17,664 bases of DNA from an uncultured Oscillospiraceae bacterium (GTDB taxonomy: Bacteria; Bacillota; Clostridia; Oscillospirales; Oscillospiraceae). Location: NCBI GenBank assembly GCA_910585265.1, contig CAJUCA010000061.1, positions 1 through 17,664 on the forward strand. Reading direction: 5' to 3'. The number at the start of each line of letters is the position of its first letter. Within the stretch, counting starts at the first letter, position 1. A program made the position numbers and the translations under genes. The notes under the pieces are model-generated. The model saw only the letters and a list, made by a program, of their open reading frames with translations, searched no databases and was not told the DNA's origin. Shown one piece after another: positions 1-7,800 of the stretch.

Positions 1-7
1 AGGGCTC

Positions 8-193
8 TTTGGTTGCGGGGGCCGGATTTGAACCGACGACCTTCGGGTTATGAGCTGCGGTCAGCGGTGCTGGCGGCGGCTTTTTGGCGCTTTCAGGGCG
101 TGTTTGCTCCAGGGAGGGATGCTTTCCAACCCAGTTCCCTCCACTGTTTCCGCCCGACCTTTTCCTATTCTGGGTCAAAACTTGGGTCATGGC
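8..193. repeat. Left attachment-site direct repeat (attL-like)
   Basis: This stretch aligns without gaps to 10585-10770 at a constant offset of 10577. Positions 8-70 are identical in both copies; after that there are scattered mismatches, giving roughly 90% identity overall. It consists of the 3' half of a tRNA-fMet gene (10-54, minus strand), a non-tRNA segment, and two TGGGTCA boxes at 171-177 and 183-189, exactly 12 bp apart. An integrase gene sits next to the other copy, so this is most simply the left end of an integrated element, with the tRNA 3' end as crossover region and the boxes as arm-type integrase sites. The exact crossover point cannot be read from the sequence. Positions 1-7 are too short to assign. 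Confidence 0.75.
10..54 (-). pseudogene. 3' half of initiator tRNA-fMet (CAU), left copy
   Basis: Read on the minus strand, this gives a CAU anticodon loop (anticodon at 50-52), the 3' anticodon-stem strand CCCGA, a complete T-arm, the 3' acceptor strand and an encoded CCA (10-12). The run of C residues just 3' of the anticodon loop fits the GGG/CCC anticodon stem typical of initiator tRNA. The sequence upstream of the loop (55-59) does not pair with CCCGA, so D-arm, 5' acceptor strand and 5' anticodon strand are all missing. It is a displaced 3' fragment, as left by integrases that target tRNA genes, and not a functional tRNA. Confidence 0.8.
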
Positions 194-225
194 GGCACCG
201 GCACCAGAGTCGAGGGCACTTCCCC

Positions 226-254
226 TTGAAATTTTCCCCTGTGCGTAGTAAAAT
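226..254 (+). promoter_or_regulatory. Sigma-70 type promoter of the response-regulator operon
   Basis: A -35 box TTGAAA (226-231) and a -10 box TAAAAT (249-254) are separated by exactly 17 bp, close to the vegetative consensus. Transcription would begin near 261 and yield a leader of about 45 nt, with a GGAGG ribosome-binding site at 291-295 ahead of the ATG at 305. The promoter lies inside the island, just beyond the left arm boxes, so the operon travels with its own promoter. Confidence 0.6.
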
Positions 255-304
255 TTTTTAATCCATTTGCTGCGCACAGCTGAAAAATCGGGAGGAAGCG
301 GAAC

Positions 305-985
305 ATGACCTATGACTGCTTGATCATAGATGACGAAAAGCTGCTGGCAGACAGCACGGCGGAATATTTTAACCTGTTCTGTGTCAAAACCGCGGTTGCG
401 TACAGCGCTTCCGGCTGCCGAGAACTTTTGAGAGAGAATTCAGCGCAGCTGCTCCTCCTGGACATCAACCTGGGCGATGGGAGCGGCTTTGAACTGTGCA
501 AAGAGCTTCGAGAAACCACGGATATTCCCATCCTGTTCATCTCCGCCCGAACCAGCGATGACGATCAGATCATGGCCCTGAGCATCGGCGGCGACGATTA
601 CATCCAGAAGCCCTATTCCCTCGGTGTCCTGCTGGCTAAGGTCAAGGCAGTACTGAAGCGGTGCTGGAAACAGGATGGTACAGGCTATACCGATGGGAGA
701 CTGACCGTGGATTTTGGCGCGAGGCAGGTCTTTGTCAACAAGAACCCCGTTAAGCTGACGGCGCTTGAGTTTAAGCTGCTGGCCTACTTAATCCAGAACG
801 AGGGCAGGATGATCCCCAAGCGGGAGCTGTTTGAACAGGTCTGGGAGGACAAATTCACAGGGGACGGCACACTGAACGTGCACATCCGCAAACTGCGGGA
901 GGCCATTGAGCGGGATCCGGGCAGTCCGGACTATATCCTCACGGTCTGGGGCGAGGGCTATCGGTTCCAGGGAGGGGGCCAATGA
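305..985 (+). CDS. OmpR/PhoB-family response regulator
   Basis: A 226-residue DNA-binding response regulator. The receiver domain (about 1-115) has the acidic pair D9/D10, phospho-acceptor D53 in LLLLDINLGDG, switch residue S80 and conserved K102 in QKPY. The C-terminal winged helix (about 125-225) shows the family pattern LTALEFKLL, the recognition region LNVHIRKLREAI and the closing hairpin GEGYRF. Length is normal. The start has GGAGG nine bases upstream. The stop overlaps the histidine-kinase start by four bases (982-985), so the two are translationally coupled. Its partners are the adjacent kinase and probably the ABC transporter downstream, whose leader carries three TTAAGG boxes that could be its binding sites. 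Family assignment is firm; the signal sensed is unknown. Confidence 0.93.
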   Translation: MTYDCLIIDDEKLLADSTAEYFNLFCVKTAVAYSASGCRELLRENSAQLLLLDINLGDGSGFELCKELRETTDIPILFISARTSDDDQIMALSIGGDDYIQKPYSLGVLLAKVKAVLKRCWKQDGTGYTDGRLTVDFGARQVFVNKNPVKLTALEFKLLAYLIQNEGRMIPKRELFEQVWEDKFTGDGTLNVHIRKLREAIERDPGSPDYILTVWGEGYRFQGGGQ

Positions 986-2245
986 AAGGGCGTGTCTTTC
1001 TCGCCGGTCTTTTTCTGACGTTCGCCGCAGAGCTTGCCGCGCTGGGCCTGTTTGTGTCCCGCCAAGCTGAGCAGCCCCAGAACACGGTGGCGGTCAATGA
1101 AATTTTGCAGACCGTACAGCGCGACTGGGATTCCCTGGAGGATCATGTGAATGAAACCGGCCTTGATTATGTGGTGCTCGGCACTGACGGGATGGTTTTG
1201 TGCCGGACAAGGCCGGGGCTGAGCGAAAGCATCAACGCCGCGACTGCTCACAGGGACACAATGCTGGATGTTGAACTCAATGGAACACCTGTGGGGAAGC
1301 TCATCGTTTACAATGACAATGCGCTGACACTTCGCATGGAAAAGCAGACTGTACTTTTTATCGCGGCGGCGATGCTCCTACAGCTTGGGATCTGTGCGGG
1401 ATATTTCTTCTATACTGTGCCGTACAGTGGTGGAACCCTTCCACAGACTGGAGCAGTTTGCCCAGCGCGTCGCGGGAGGCAACCTGGATATTCCTCTGAA
1501 AATGGATCGGCACAATCTGTTCGGAGCGTTTACCGAGAGCTTTGACCTGATGCGCGACCAGCTGAAAAAAGCGCGGCTTGCCGAGGCAAAGGCCAACGCG
1601 GCAAAAAAAGAACTGGTGGCCAAGCTGTCTCATGACATCAAAACACCGGTGGCCAGCATCAAGGCCGCGTCCGAGGTGGGTGCGGCTTTGGCTGTGGACG
1701 ACAAAAACCGGGAGAATTACCGGCAGATCATCCAGAAAGCAGATCAAATCAACACGCTGGTGACCAACCTGTTTTCTGCCACGCTGGAGGAGCTCCAGGA
1801 GCTTTCCGTCACGCCGCTGGATGTGAAAAGCGAGGAACTGCGTACACTGTTGGAAAACGCTGACTACCTGCACCGGGCGGCATTGCCCGCCATTCCAGAC
1901 TGCCTTCTGTTTGCGGACAGGCTCCGTTTGCAGCAGGTTTTTGACAACATCTTCGTCAATTCCTACAAATACGCCGGTACGAACATCGACGTGGCCGCAG
2001 CGCTACAGGACGGTTATCTGACAGTCAGTGTGGAGGATCATGGCGGCGGGGTCAATGAATCAGAACTGCCCCACTTGAAAGAAAAATTCAAGCGGGGCAG
2101 CAATGTGGAGGGTATTGAGGGCGCCGGGCTGGGGCTGTACATTTCCGACCACTGTATGCGGGAAATGGGCGGACGGCTGGTACTGGAAAACGGGGTCACC
2201 GGACTGAAAGTGGTGGTGTGGATTGCCCTCAGCCACGGGATTTAA
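982..2245 (+). pseudogene. Sensor histidine kinase, interrupted by a frameshift
   Basis: Two overlapping frames together make one ordinary kinase. The first (from ATG 982) encodes a transmembrane helix (about residues 4-26), an extracytoplasmic segment of about 90 residues and a second helix ending in GYFFY. It then leaves the family pattern and stops at 1545. The frame one base later resumes with RTVVEPFHRLEQFA (HAMP-like linker), the H-box KLSHDIKTPV, the N-box VFDNIFVNSYKYA, the G1 motif EDHGGGV, the F-box KEKFKRGS and the G2 motif GAGLGLYIS, ending at 2245. The 1264-nt span is one base more than a multiple of three, so one extra base near 1410-1418 explains everything. No slippery run is visible there, so it is either a real disabling mutation or a sequence error. 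If intact, it would phosphorylate the regulator encoded just upstream. Confidence 0.85.
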
Positions 2246-2279
2246 GGGATATTTAAGGATTGCATAAAGACAGTTAAGG
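2242..2279 (+). promoter_or_regulatory. Three TTAAGG direct repeats, candidate response-regulator boxes
   Basis: TTAAGG occurs at 2242-2247, 2253-2258 and 2274-2279, with start-to-start distances of 11 and 21 bp, so all three lie on nearly the same face of the helix. OmpR-family regulators typically bind direct repeats phased by 10-11 bp. The block begins within the kinase stop codon and ends 45 bp before the ABC ATPase start, where a regulated internal promoter would be expected. I see no convincing -35/-10 pair after it, which is common for activator-dependent promoters. Binding by the adjacent regulator is an inference. Confidence 0.45.
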
Positions 2280-2323
2280 TTTGAACCCTCAGAATAGAAC
2301 GTGCAAAGGAGGGTTATCCCATT

Positions 2324-3082
2324 ATGAAAGAAATCCTGTTGAAAACCGAAAAATTGAGCAAATCCTTTTCAAACGGTGGTTCCATGCAGCACGTTCTGAA
2401 AAATATCGACCTGGAGCTGTACAAGGGCGACTTCACCGTCATCATGGGGGCCAGCGGCGCAGGCAAGTCCACCCTGCTGTATGCCCTGTCCGGCATGGAC
2501 ACGCCCACCCTGGGAACCATCACCTTCGGGGCGCGGGTCATTTCTGACCTGTCCCAGGACGCCTTGGCGGTATTCCGGCGGGAGCACTGCGGCTTCGTGT
2601 TCCAGCAGATCTATCTCATCGACGGCATGAGCGTGCTGGACAACGTGCTGTCCGCCGGACTGCTGGCGGGCCGGGACAAAAAGACCCTGGTGCAGCGGGC
2701 CGGGGAGCTGTTCGCGGCGGTGGGCATATCGGAGGAAACCCAGCGGAAATTCCCCACCCAGATTTCCGGCGGAGAGGCCCAGCGGGCGGGCATTGTCCGG
2801 GCGCTCATCAACTCGCCTGAGATTTTGTTCGCCGACGAGCCCACGGGGGCACTCAACTCCCAGACGGGGCTGGACGTGCTGGACACCCTGACCCGGTTCA
2901 ACGAGCGGGGCCAGAGCGTGGTCATGGTCACCCACGATATGCGCTCCGCCCGGCGGGGGAACCGCATTTTGTACCTGAAAGACGGCGTAATTCTGGGCGA
3001 GTGCGATTTGGGCCGGTACACCCACGGCGACAGCCAGCGGCACAAAAAGCTGTCCGGCTTTCTCCAGGATATGGGGTGGTAA
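2324..3082 (+). CDS. ABC transporter ATP-binding protein (MacB/LolD/BceA type)
   Basis: A 252-residue ATPase. Walker A is GASGAGKST (42-50), the Q-loop lies in FVFQQIYL (Q94/Q95), the signature is SGGEAQRAG (148-156), Walker B is ILFADEPTGALN (catalytic E172) and the switch histidine is H204 in MVTHD. FQQ at the Q-loop and DEPTGALN are typical of ATPases that pair with FtsX-type permeases in mechanotransmission exporters such as MacB, LolCDE and BceAB. An AAAGGAGGG ribosome-binding site (2305-2313) precedes the ATG by ten bases. The permease gene starts two bases after this stop, so the two form one unit. It powers the permease from the cytoplasmic face. The substrate cannot be read from sequence; antimicrobial peptide resistance is the commonest role for this gene arrangement. 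Confidence 0.93.
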   Translation: MKEILLKTEKLSKSFSNGGSMQHVLKNIDLELYKGDFTVIMGASGAGKSTLLYALSGMDTPTLGTITFGARVISDLSQDALAVFRREHCGFVFQQIYLIDGMSVLDNVLSAGLLAGRDKKTLVQRAGELFAAVGISEETQRKFPTQISGGEAQRAGIVRALINSPEILFADEPTGALNSQTGLDVLDTLTRFNERGQSVVMVTHDMRSARRGNRILYLKDGVILGECDLGRYTHGDSQRHKKLSGFLQDMGW

Positions 3083-3084
3083 GC

Positions 3085-5427
3085 ATGGGAAAAAGTTATC
3101 TGATTGCCCGCTCCAATATGCGCAAGGCCAAGGGCCAGGCGGCGGCCATCGTGGTGCTGATCCTGCTGGCCGCTATGATGCTCAACCTCTGGCTGATGCT
3201 GTCCATGGACTACAAGGCCAATTTCGACCGGTACCACGACAAGCTCAACGACGGGCACGTCACCCTGGCGGCGGACGACGACACCCCGGAATTTCGCGCG
3301 TTTCTCACCGAAACCCTGGAGCAGGACAGCCGCACCGCCCAGTTCCGGCTGGATTCCTGCCTGCACATGGTCACCATCTTCGACTACAACGGCGGCGATC
3401 TGAACGCGGATATGGTCTTTCTGGACAAGGACACCGCCCTGTCCCGCTCCATCGGGCGGGCCGAAATCGTGGAGGAGGGCGATTGCACCAGCGGGATCTA
3501 TCTGCCCATGCTTTACCGGACGGACGAGATTGCCGTGGGCAAGCCCATTGAGCTTTCCATTGGAAACAGCCAGGTCACCTATACCGTATGCGGCTTTTTC
3601 AACAGTGTGATGCTGGGCTCCCACAACTGCGCCTTGACGGAGCTGATCCTGACTGGGGACAAATACGAGGAGCTAAAAGCGCTGGGATACGCGCCCCAGG
3701 CGGTGCTGTGCTCGGTGCGGCTGGACGATAAGGCGGAGGGCCAAGCCTTTGAGGCGGACTTGAAAACGGCGGTATCCGGCCAATTCCCCGGGATGTACGC
3801 GGCCAGCAATTCCTATGCTCTGGTGAGCCAGTCCCGCTACATCTCCCAGATGATCTGTTCGGGCATCATGAGCGCAATGGCGTTTCTCGTGCTGGTGATT
3901 GCCCTCATCGTCATTGCGTCCAACATCATCAATTACATCCAGGTCAACATGAAAGACCTGGGGGCGTTGAAAGCCATCGGCTACACCTCCGGGCAGCTGG
4001 TCAGGGTTCTGCTGCTCCAGTTTTTGGGGCTGACCCTGCTGGCGGCGGTGGTTGGCGCGGGCCTGTCCTACGCCCTGTTCCCCGGCGTCAACGCCATGAT
4101 GATCGGGCAGACGGGCATCCCCTACGCCATACGGTTCCTGCCTGTGCCCTTCGCGCTCACCCTTGCCATCCTGGGGGCGGCGGTGGCGCTGGCAGTGTGG
4201 CTGGCCTCCCGCAGGATCCGAAAAATTGAGCCCATCACGGCGCTGAGGGCGGGCCTGTCCACCCACAATTTCAAGCGCAACCACATTCCGCTGGACCGGA
4301 CAAACGCGCCGCTGAACTGCGCCCTGGCGCTGAAAACCACCTTGTCCGGGGCCAAGCACAATGTGACCGTCTGCGTCACCATGCTGGTGCTCTCGCTGGT
4401 GGTAGTGTTCTCCGGGCTGATGCTGGAAAACATGATTCTAAATATGGAGCCATTTATCCAGCTAATTGTGGGCGAAACGGCGGATTCCTGCATCAACGTC
4501 CAGACGGACATGGAGGACGAGTTTCTGGCGGAAGCCCAGGCGGACAGCCGGGTGGAGAAGGTCTATCTGTACAACTCCGTCAACGTCTGGCATGTGGGCG
4601 GGGTGGAGCTGATGGCTACCCTCTGCGACGATTTTTCCCAGGCCAACAACCAGAGCATAGTGTTCGACGGCAGATTCCCCAAATTCGACAACGAGATTGC
4701 CATCGCGGCCAAGTACGCCCGGGAGCAGGGGCTTGCCATTGGGGACGAGATTGAACTGACATCCAACGGCAGGACGGAATCCTATTTGATTACCGGCTTC
4801 ACCCAAATCTCCAACAACCTGGGCAAGGACTGCCTGCTCACGCGGGAGGGCTATGAACGGCTGGGGACGCTGAGCAATGCCGGCTATTACCTCAACCTCT
4901 CCGGCTCGGCGGACATCGACGGCTTCAACGAGGATATGGCGGAACGGCTTCCCGACGGCGTAAATGCGGTGCTCAATATCCAGGCGACCATCGACGGCGC
5001 GGCAGGGGTTTACGTCTCGCTGATGACGGTGATTGTCATTGCGGTTTTGATCCTGTCGGCCGTTATCATCATCTTTGTGCTGTATCTGCTGGTGCGCACC
5101 ATGCTGAACCAGAAAAACCGGGATTACGGCGTTATGAAAGCCCTGGGCTTTACCACAGGACAGCTGGTTTTGCAGACGGCGATGTCCTTCATGCCCACCG
5201 CTATTGTCTCCACCGCCTTCGGGCTGGCTGCGTGCGGCCTCATCATCAACCCGCTGACCGCCCTGTTTTTAAGCGGAATTGGGATCGTGAAATGCACCTT
5301 CATCGTGCCGGTGGGATTCATCGCCGCCGCGGGGGTGGGGCTGGTGTTGTTTGCCTTTGGAACACTCTGCCTGTTATCCCTGAAAATCAAAAAGATTATG
5401 CCTAAAGCATTGCTTTCGGGGGAATAG
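3085..5427 (+). CDS. Dual-FtsX-domain ABC transporter permease
   Basis: From the ATG at 3085 (two bases after the ATPase stop, GGGGTGG just upstream) this encodes 780 residues; the reading frame is open earlier, but only inside the ATPase gene. Topology is two FtsX units. First: helix about 17-40, a large extracytoplasmic domain to about 255, then three helices (about 258-283, 310-332, 350-372). Second: helix about 427-452, an extracytoplasmic domain to about 640, then three helices (about 642-672, 701-723, 740-762). Cytoplasmic coupling motifs KDLGALKAIGYTSGQLV and RDYGVMKALGFTTGQLV follow the second helix of each unit and are near repeats of each other. This eight-helix layout resembles permeases of MacB/LolCE-like systems rather than ten-helix BceB. 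It probably works with the ATPase upstream, under the adjacent two-component system. Confidence 0.9.
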   Translation: MGKSYLIARSNMRKAKGQAAAIVVLILLAAMMLNLWLMLSMDYKANFDRYHDKLNDGHVTLAADDDTPEFRAFLTETLEQDSRTAQFRLDSCLHMVTIFDYNGGDLNADMVFLDKDTALSRSIGRAEIVEEGDCTSGIYLPMLYRTDEIAVGKPIELSIGNSQVTYTVCGFFNSVMLGSHNCALTELILTGDKYEELKALGYAPQAVLCSVRLDDKAEGQAFEADLKTAVSGQFPGMYAASNSYALVSQSRYISQMICSGIMSAMAFLVLVIALIVIASNIINYIQVNMKDLGALKAIGYTSGQLVRVLLLQFLGLTLLAAVVGAGLSYALFPGVNAMMIGQTGIPYAIRFLPVPFALTLAILGAAVALAVWLASRRIRKIEPITALRAGLSTHNFKRNHIPLDRTNAPLNCALALKTTLSGAKHNVTVCVTMLVLSLVVVFSGLMLENMILNMEPFIQLIVGETADSCINVQTDMEDEFLAEAQADSRVEKVYLYNSVNVWHVGGVELMATLCDDFSQANNQSIVFDGRFPKFDNEIAIAAKYAREQGLAIGDEIELTSNGRTESYLITGFTQISNNLGKDCLLTREGYERLGTLSNAGYYLNLSGSADIDGFNEDMAERLPDGVNAVLNIQATIDGAAGVYVSLMTVIVIAVLILSAVIIIFVLYLLVRTMLNQKNRDYGVMKALGFTTGQLVLQTAMSFMPTAIVSTAFGLAACGLIINPLTALFLSGIGIVKCTFIVPVGFIAAAGVGLVLFAFGTLCLLSLKIKKIMPKALLSGE

Positions 5428-5515
5428 GACAATGTCGATGTTCCCAAAAGTACCGAAAAACTGAAAAATGGACGCTAATTTTTCCAGTAAGATTATCTCT
5501 GTTAAAGATATGCGG
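5428..5515 (+). repeat. Partial copy C of a dispersed non-coding repeat
   Basis: Starting right after the permease stop, this stretch resembles 8116-8205. Shared blocks include CCCAAAAGT, ACTGAAAA and a CGCT-A/G-ATTTTTCC segment in the same order and orientation. It is a truncated version of the fuller copies at 8074-8420 and 17151-17512. No ORF is conserved among the copies on the plus strand. Together with the copy at 8074 it brackets the defence gene in direct orientation. Confidence 0.5.
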
Positions 5516-5529
5516 CACACAAAATTAAG

Positions 5530-5558
5530 TTGCTTTGGCATCTGTCTTGGTGTAAAAT
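5530..5558 (+). promoter_or_regulatory. Promoter of the Thoeris-like fusion gene
   Basis: TTGCTT (5530-5535) and TAAAAT (5553-5558) are spaced by 17 bp. A second, weaker -10-like CATAAT follows at 5567-5572. Transcription would start around 5565-5580, leaving a short leader before the gene at 5620. The defence gene thus appears to have its own promoter, apart from the two-component/ABC operon upstream. Confidence 0.5.
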
Positions 5559-5569
5559 GACAGTGTCAT
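5557..5569. promoter_or_regulatory. Palindrome overlapping the promoter, candidate operator
   Basis: ATGACAGTGTCAT is a perfect inverted repeat (ATGACA / TGTCAT) around a single central base. It overlaps the -10 region of the promoter at 5530-5558. A dimeric repressor bound here would block transcription of the defence gene. No dedicated regulator is encoded next to it, so any repressor would be a host or distant protein. A 13-bp palindrome can arise by chance, so confidence is low. Confidence 0.3.
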
Positions 5570-5594
5570 AATACAAAAGGAAAGGACCCCTGCT

Positions 5595-5753
5595 ATGTTC
5601 AAGAGAATGGAGGATGCATATGAGAGATATCGAAAGCTATTCTACAATCAAAACTACGATACAGCATCTGGATGCCGTTGCCTCAGAACTTGCCGCTGGC
5701 TATCTATCCATTTTTGCTGGAGCAGGAACGTCATTAGGGTCAGGTTACGTTGA
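5595..5753 (+). other. Possible upstream overlapping reading frame (52 codons)
   Basis: An ATG at 5595 is preceded at good spacing by AAGGAAAGGA (5577-5587), a better ribosome-binding site than many in the window. It opens a 52-codon frame (first residues MFKRMEDAYERYRKLFYN) that overlaps the start of the fusion gene in another frame and ends at TGA 5751-5753. After about 20 residues the translation becomes rich in Cys, Trp and Arg, as expected for a shadow frame. It could be a coupling leader controlling translation of the defence gene, or chance. Confidence 0.25.
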
Positions 5754-7731
5754 TTGGAAGCAATTGATGAATCCCATTATTGACCAGCTTGGAATCAACC
5801 CGAATATAGACTTGACAAAGGCTGCCCAATATTATGAAAATGAATTCGGCAGGCATGGGATAAACCTGATTGTGAACGATGAATTTCACAAGGGGAAGAC
5901 AACAGAAAACAGGACCCTGAATCAAATAACGGATCTGCCAGTACAGTCGGTCTGGACAACCAATTATGACTCACTTTTGGAGGACAGCTATACCCGAAAA
6001 GGGAAAATAGCAGATGTGAAAATTAAACAAGAGCAGTTTAAATATCATGTGCCCAATTGCGACGTAACCATTTACAAGATGCACGGGGATAAAAATTATC
6101 CTGATGATGTTGTAATAACGAAAAATGACTACGAAACATATGACTCAGAACGGGAAGTATTTACAAAAGCACTTTCGGTTGAGCTAATTACGCATACATT
6201 TTTGTTTATTGGTTTTAGCTTTTCTGATCCAAACCTTGATCGTATCATCAGCGTTGTCCGACACACATTTAAACAAAAAGCACCCAAAAATCACTATTGT
6301 TTTATGAAACGCGTCTGCAAATCTGATTCGATTTACCATTTAAATCGAAGGTTTGATTATAAGCAGTACCTTCAGGATTCCAATTACCAAGCATTGAGAA
6401 TCCGTGATATGCGTAAATACGGAATCCAAACTATTCTGGTTGATAACTTCTCCCAGATAAACGATATGCTGGATTATATCAAATATAAGTACACATCCAA
6501 TTACGTTTTCGTTTCCGGCAGCTATCCGAGACAGCTTGAATGGGATTCTCCATCTGCAAAATTTATTCAGCGGTTATCACAGGCGTTGGTGGAAAGGCAG
6601 TACAAAATATTTTCCGGTTTCGGGACAAATGTCGGCAATTACTTAGTTTTGGGTGCATACCAAGGCATTCGAAAATATGGTCTTCGCAACATCAACAGTG
6701 CCATCACAATATATCCGCTTGTATCTTTGAAGGAATCCGATGGCGAATGCGGTCAGCAGAACATTGAGGATATTCGAAAAGCTATGATTGATACCTGCGG
6801 CATATTTATTTCTATATTTGGAAAGACTAAATATGAAGAAAAGCATGACGTGGAGGATATCCGAAAGATTGCAAGCGGAACGCTGGGCCTTCCTCTTGAA
6901 CCTACGGCAGGGACTGATGACATAAAGATATATGACCCTAAAATAAAAGGCACTATTCAAAATACAGTTGTTAAATTAACGGACGATGGGATGATATCTG
7001 AATATAAAATTGCCAGGAAGTTAGAGAAAATAGTAATAGCATGCGGATTTACAGGGTATACTTCCAAGTATGTGGCGGAATTCGAAAAAATCAAGCAGCC
7101 CAGTCTCACTGGTGAACTCAGTCTCAATGGTGCAATTTCCTTTGACACCCCCTTCGAGGACAAAACGTTTAATATAACGGCGGCTGTTAATGAGATAATT
7201 GCTCGTATTGAAAAGCTGCAGGCGATACATTCAAATGAAATGGAAGAAAAACTAATGCAGTCGATACAAAGCGAAGAAATTGAAATGCGAAAAATCTTTA
7301 TCAGCTTTCACTATGCAGAAGGCAGGGCGATTGCCAAACGCATACGGAATGTGCTTCGAGATAAGGAAAACTACGTTGTCAATGATGAAGAAACGATACA
7401 GCAAAAAAACAGCGATATTATTAAGGACTGGATTAACGAGAAGTTACAAGGTACAGATACAACAGTATTGGTTTGGACGGACAATATATTCAAAAGTGAG
7501 TTTGTCCACTATGAAATTGCTAAGAGTATAGAACGGCATAACGCTTTTGTCATTTTAACAGCTGCAAGCGATTGGTGCGGCAGTTGCATTATATCGCAGC
7601 TGCGCGAGAAGAAATGGATTCCAGAGACAGTTCCGGATGACTATTTTGTGGTTGGCGAGTGGAACAACATGGAAAAATCGCTAATTCCGCTGTTAGATAT
7701 GGCATTTGCGAAAAAACGGTTGAGCAATTGA
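5620..7731 (+). CDS. Single-chain Thoeris-like defence protein: SIR2 + SLOG/STALD + ThsB-type TIR
   Basis: The start at 5620 (703 residues) has GGAGG six bases upstream; an in-frame ATG at 5614 touches the GGAGG and is less likely. Residue numbers here count from the 5614 ATG. Residues about 15-290 form a SIR2-like NADase: FAGAGTS near 34-40, N117 in WTTNYDSLLE and H157 in YKMHGD match the catalytic Asn and His of ThsA. Residues about 295-535 form a SLOG/STALD fold (VFVSGSYP near 298, FSGFGTNVGN near 333, FISIFGK near 398, DGMISEYKIA near 458), the ThsA module that binds a cyclic ADP-ribose isomer. Residues about 558-655 form a TIR domain of the ThsB/DUF1863 type: RKIFISFHY at 559-567 and candidate catalytic E634 in VHYEIAKSIE. 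Known role: ThsB makes the signal on phage infection, ThsA depletes NAD. Here both are fused. The gene is visibly more AT-rich than its neighbours, indicating separate acquisition. Domain calls are strong; anti-phage function is inferred. Confidence 0.88.
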   Translation: MRDIESYSTIKTTIQHLDAVASELAAGYLSIFAGAGTSLGSGYVDWKQLMNPIIDQLGINPNIDLTKAAQYYENEFGRHGINLIVNDEFHKGKTTENRTLNQITDLPVQSVWTTNYDSLLEDSYTRKGKIADVKIKQEQFKYHVPNCDVTIYKMHGDKNYPDDVVITKNDYETYDSEREVFTKALSVELITHTFLFIGFSFSDPNLDRIISVVRHTFKQKAPKNHYCFMKRVCKSDSIYHLNRRFDYKQYLQDSNYQALRIRDMRKYGIQTILVDNFSQINDMLDYIKYKYTSNYVFVSGSYPRQLEWDSPSAKFIQRLSQALVERQYKIFSGFGTNVGNYLVLGAYQGIRKYGLRNINSAITIYPLVSLKESDGECGQQNIEDIRKAMIDTCGIFISIFGKTKYEEKHDVEDIRKIASGTLGLPLEPTAGTDDIKIYDPKIKGTIQNTVVKLTDDGMISEYKIARKLEKIVIACGFTGYTSKYVAEFEKIKQPSLTGELSLNGAISFDTPFEDKTFNITAAVNEIIARIEKLQAIHSNEMEEKLMQSIQSEEIEMRKIFISFHYAEGRAIAKRIRNVLRDKENYVVNDEETIQQKNSDIIKDWINEKLQGTDTTVLVWTDNIFKSEFVHYEIAKSIERHNAFVILTAASDWCGSCIISQLREKKWIPETVPDDYFVVGEWNNMEKSLIPLLDMAFAKKRLSN

Positions 7732-7800
7732 GTATTGCAGCGCAAACGGAAGTCCGAACCTATCTGCAACCTAAAATAGAGCCATGGGAGGAGTATTTTT

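Noticed and set aside
10..88. Complete tRNA-Met gene on the minus strand
   Set aside because: Only the 3' half fits. The bases upstream of the anticodon loop cannot form the anticodon stem, and there is no D-arm or 5' acceptor strand.
13..261. ORF of 82 codons beginning MRGPDLNRRPSGYEL, and its twin at 10590-10859
   Set aside because: The first residues are the translated complement of the tRNA-fMet 3' half. It is a false ORF over the attachment repeat, with no ribosome-binding site.
1385..1545. Programmed frameshifting in the histidine kinase
   Set aside because: No slippery heptamer, stimulatory structure or shift-prone codon is evident at the junction. A one-base insertion or sequence error is simpler.
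3001..3084. Earlier start for the permease
   Set aside because: It would lie within the ATPase coding sequence. ATG 3085 directly follows the ATPase stop and gives the typical short cytoplasmic N-terminus before helix 1.
2611..3624. Minus-strand ORF (337 codons)
   Set aside because: It lies opposite the ABC ATPase and permease genes, whose motifs are unmistakable.
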